From: Phycisphaerales bacterium
Lineage (GTDB): Bacteria > Planctomycetota > Phycisphaerae > Phycisphaerales > SM1A02
Assembly: GCA_007127615.1 (NCBI GenBank)
Contig: SKZB01000014.1
Coordinates: forward strand, 1-6,192
Direction of reading: 5' to 3'
DNA length: 6,192 bases
Shown here: in pieces, positions 5,491 to 6,192 of the stretch
Layout of the letters: every line of letters begins with the position of its first letter
Numbering within the stretch: position 1 is the stretch's first letter
Translations under genes and position numbers: made by a program
Notes under the pieces: model-generated
The model's input: the letters and a program-made list of their open reading frames with translations, nothing else
The model's database searches: none
What the model was told of the DNA's origin: nothing

Positions 5491-6192
5491 TCATGGCGGC
5501 GCCAGATGCAATCGCTGCAGCCGATGTCGCGCGAGCCCGGGGTCGATAATTTCGTACCGGTGGATGTGATGATGAGGCGCGACGAGCGCGTGATCGATCG
5601 CCGCGACCGGGAACCGGCGGGGGAAGGTGCCGCTGAAACCGAATCCCGCTTCGTCGAAGGCGTGCCGATAACCCGGATAGATCGTGTTGAGCGCGAACCC
5701 GCGGGTGATGTTGAAATCCCCGATCACCACATCCGGCTCGGAAACCTCCGCCGCGTCGATCAACGATCGCAGCCGTCGAGCCATACCTTTCCGTGGCGCT
5801 TCAACATCCGAAGGCAGATCGACCGCGTGGATGGTCAGCGTTTCGTTCGTCTGTTCATCCAGCACGAGCACCAGTTGGGTGACGTAGTACTGGTCCCGCG
5901 CCACGATGCGGCGTGTCTGCCGAATCGGCAGCGTCGTGAAAATCGTAAACGGAAAGGACATCACCGCGTACCCGCCGGTCTCCTCGTGCCACCGCCGCAT
6001 CGCGGCCGCGTGCGGTTGAAGCCAGCCGTCGGTCAGAATCGCGATGTCCGGTCGCAGTTCAAAGAGGATCGCGAAGGGATCATCCGTCTGGTCCCTTTCC
6101 TCGGGTGAGATGTTCCAGTGCACGATCTCCAGGCCGCGCGGTGCCGGCGCGATTCGGTGGAGCCGATGCTCCACGCCGGCGAAGTAAATCAG
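5491..6192 (-). CDS. Endonuclease/exonuclease/phosphatase-fold protein, 5' end outside window, altered active site
   Basis: The visible 233 codons are open to the right edge, and the residues before the first in-window GTG (6174) read LIYFAG in the same frame, so the true start probably lies outside, perhaps after membrane segments. The EEP (DNase I-like, Mg-dependent phosphodiesterase) fold shows, numbered from GTG 6174: IVHWN with N21, RPDIAILTD (42-49), IHAVDLPSD with H116, VVIGDFN with D153 and N155, and AAIDHALVAP with D194 and H195. Two family motifs differ: the usual metal-binding Glu of the (Q/T)E motif is D49, and the final SDH motif reads ARHR, so the Asp that supports the catalytic His is replaced by Arg. 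The substrate cannot be told. It is upstream of, and on the same strand as, the small ORF and BLUF gene (63 nt gap), so an operon is possible. Confidence 0.8.
   Translation of the reverse strand: MIYFAGVEHRLHRIAPAPRGLEIVHWNISPEERDQTDDPFAILFELRPDIAILTDGWLQPHAAAMRRWHEETGGYAVMSFPFTIFTTLPIRQTRRIVARDQYYVTQLVLVLDEQTNETLTIHAVDLPSDVEAPRKGMARRLRSLIDAAEVSEPDVVIGDFNITRGFALNTIYPGYRHAFDEAGFGFSGTFPRRFPVAAIDHALVAPHHHIHRYEIIDPGLARHRLQRLHLAPP

Noticed and set aside
1..6192. CRISPR array, tRNA, rRNA, transposase or phage genes
   Set aside because: No regularly spaced repeats, no tRNA-like cloverleaf that I could find, and no mobile-element protein in any frame.

Overview
This is a GC-rich bacterial window (roughly 60% G+C by eye). 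Every gene I can support lies on the minus strand, so transcription runs from high to low coordinates. The content fits a free-living Gram-negative type bacterium: assimilatory sulfate reduction, a secreted beta-propeller protein and a short blue-light sensor. The style resembles Planctomycetota-like genomes, but no single feature proves a lineage, so this is a weak inference.

Layout from the right edge. (1) 5491-6192: an endonuclease/exonuclease/phosphatase (EEP) fold protein, cut by the window edge, with two altered active-site motifs. (2) 5290-5427: a 45-codon small ORF whose stop overlaps the next start (ATGA). (3) 4805-5293: a short stand-alone BLUF blue-light receptor with all key flavin-pocket residues. 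(4) 4605-4804: an intergenic region with a good sigma70-like promoter (TTGACG, 17 bp, TATACC), two interlocked inverted repeats over its -10, and a hairpin plus T5 tract. (5) 3126-4604: a secreted beta-propeller protein with a TTG start. (6) 2596-3125: a 530-base region without a convincing gene, rich in palindromes, a short tandem repeat and a G-quadruplex motif. (7) 1867-2595: cysH, an iron-sulfur APS reductase. (8) 1-1787: ferredoxin-type assimilatory sulfite reductase, which runs off the left edge.

The last two genes form a two-step module: APS reductase makes sulfite and the siroheme sulfite reductase takes it to sulfide for cysteine synthesis. The most notable observation is an in-frame TAG at 1383-1385 inside the sulfite reductase. 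The frame is open and clearly homologous on both sides, for 134 codons before it and 460 codons after it to the window edge, with all four cluster cysteines kept. This may be a sequencing error, a recent nonsense mutation, a split gene with re-initiation at an ATG 12 nt later, or a recoded UAG.

I see no clear new multi-gene system. The candidates worth checking are the amber codon, the interlocked repeats at the propeller promoter, the small ORF coupled to the BLUF gene, and the altered EEP enzyme.
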